Positions 63,461-64,000 of a stretch of DNA of 64,000 nucleotides are shown one piece after another (positions within the stretch are counted from its first letter, which is position 1; the number at the start of each line of letters is the position of its first letter). Both the position numbers and the translations under genes were made by a program. The notes below the pieces were generated by a model. It saw nothing but the letters and a program-made list of their open reading frames with translations, did not search any database and was not told where the DNA came from. The stretch is taken from positions 8,302,001 through 8,366,000 of the forward strand of contig NZ_CP165727.1 of the NCBI RefSeq assembly GCF_041200175.1, in the 5' to 3' direction. The stretch comes from Streptomyces sp. R33. Lineage in GTDB: Bacteria; Actinomycetota; Actinomycetes; Streptomycetales; Streptomycetaceae.

Positions 63461-63502
63461 GGCGGTGCGGTGCCCGGGCGGTCTCCCGGGCACCGCACCG
63501 CC
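63461..63502. promoter_or_regulatory. Perfect 18-bp intercistronic hairpin
   Basis: GGCGGTGCGGTGCCCGGG and its exact complement enclose a six-base loop between the binding-protein stop and the ATPase start. Such hairpins stabilise upstream mRNA and reduce read-through, which would give more binding protein than transporter. Confidence 0.75.
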
Positions 63503-63541
63503 GTTTCGTCGTCGCCGGACCCGCCGGTCGGACTCCGGGGG

Positions 63542-64000
63542 CTACTTGAGCTGGTCGACGGTGTACTGGCCGCTGTCCACCAGGACCTTCTGGTAGTTCT
63601 CCTTGTCGACGCTGACCGGCTGGAGCAGCTGCGCCGGTACGGTCTTGACGCCGTTGTCGTACTGGCTGGTGTCATTGACCTCGGGCTTGCCGCCGGTCAG
63701 CAGCGCGTCGCCCATCTGGACGGCGGCCTTGGCCAGTTGGCGGGTGTCCTTGTAGACGGTCTGGGTCTGCTCGCCCGCGATGATCGACTTCACGGAGGCC
63801 AGCTCGCCGTCCTGGCCCGTGACGACGGGCAGCGGCTGGCCGGCGCCGTAGCCGACGCCCTTGAGCGAGGAGATGATGCCGATCGAGATACCGTCGTACG
63901 GAGAGAGCACGGCGTCGACACGGGCGGCGGTGTACGACTTGCTCAGCAGGTTGTCCATCCGGGACTGGGCGAGACCGCCGTCCCAGCGCAGGGTGGCGAT
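63542..64000 (-). CDS. chvE: Sugar-binding protein (ChvE-like), partial
   Basis: The last 152 codons of a periplasmic-binding-fold lipoprotein; the gene continues past the window edge. It shows AVLSPYDGISIGIISSLKG, VVTGQDGELASVKSIIAG, EQTQTVYKDTRQLAKAAV and a C-terminal VPAQLLQPVSVDKEN, typical of the ChvE/multiple-sugar group. It would deliver monosaccharides to the MmsAB transporter downstream. Confidence 0.88.
   Translation of the reverse strand: MATLRWDGGLAQSRMDNLLSKSYTAARVDAVLSPYDGISIGIISSLKGVGYGAGQPLPVVTGQDGELASVKSIIAGEQTQTVYKDTRQLAKAAVQMGDALLTGGKPEVNDTSQYDNGVKTVPAQLLQPVSVDKENYQKVLVDSGQYTVDQLK

Noticed and set aside
60541..63549. A 1002-codon plus-strand frame over the ABC transporter genes
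   Set aside because: It is antisense to well-defined ATPase and permease genes, and its composition is His/Asp/Gly-rich without domains.
1..64000. tRNA, rRNA, integrase with attachment sites, or conjugation genes
   Set aside because: I looked for cloverleaf-like segments, tyrosine or serine recombinases and TraB/FtsK-type genes and saw none, so I do not call an integrative element.

Overview
The window is high-GC actinobacterial DNA, almost certainly from a Streptomyces or a close relative. Codons end mostly in G or C. The gene content is typical of the genus: DUF5753-type XRE regulators, F420-dependent oxidoreductases, a DUF2199 protein, HxxxCxxC anti-sigma motifs, GH10, GH62 and GH74 enzymes, and an expansin. 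The dense debris of insertion sequences and broken genes between 2 and 46 kb fits the unstable arm of a linear chromosome. That placement is an inference, because no telomere, origin or conjugation gene is visible.

Layout. 0-2.1 kb: a GntR regulator and an MFS exporter. 2.2-8 kb: two ISL3-type elements, both broken, with an intact IS5-type element inside the second and two GNAT acetyltransferases alongside. 8.9-13.4 kb: regulator fragments, an AraC regulator, an istB remnant, a lipoprotein and a DNA-ligase scrap. 14-15.9 kb: a large surface protein joining an ice-binding-like (DUF3494) domain to a collagen-like stalk. 16-20 kb: an XRE regulator, transposase remnants, and an F420-type oxidoreductase between two diverged direct repeats. 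20-24 kb: uncharacterised proteins. 24-30.6 kb: stress and DNA-repair genes, namely a Ku tail, ATP-dependent ligase pieces plus one whole ligase, CBS-domain proteins, and a hemerythrin operon that includes a 27-residue membrane peptide. 30.8-32.5 kb: an intact IS256-type element sitting in a PAP2 phosphatase gene. 32.9-35.5 kb: iteron-like repeats, a 30-bp palindrome, a truncated MerR-like gene, and a monooxygenase-like gene between 36-bp inverted arms.

35.8-43.7 kb is a coherent catabolic locus: an NmrA-like protein, a TetR regulator, an Fe(II)/2-oxoglutarate dioxygenase, an MFS transporter, an aldehyde dehydrogenase and an acyl-CoA ligase. The logic is import, oxidation to an aldehyde, oxidation to an acid, then CoA activation; the substrate is unknown. 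44-49 kb holds further IS3 and YbdK-type remnants, a second CBS protein, an alpha/beta hydrolase and an SDR.

49.3-64 kb is the most interesting part, a plant-cell-wall island. It encodes a secreted GH10-CBM13-GH62 xylanase/arabinofuranosidase, a GH74 xyloglucanase with a ricin-type lectin, and an expansin. Two signalling units lie among them. One is a sigma factor fused to a zinc anti-sigma motif, hydrophobic segments and an AbfB arabinofuranose-binding domain. The other is a small ECF sigma factor overlapping a membrane protein with a proline/serine stalk and an extracytoplasmic domain. An MmsAB/ChvE-type monosaccharide ABC transporter follows, so the island could sense, digest and import hemicellulose sugars.
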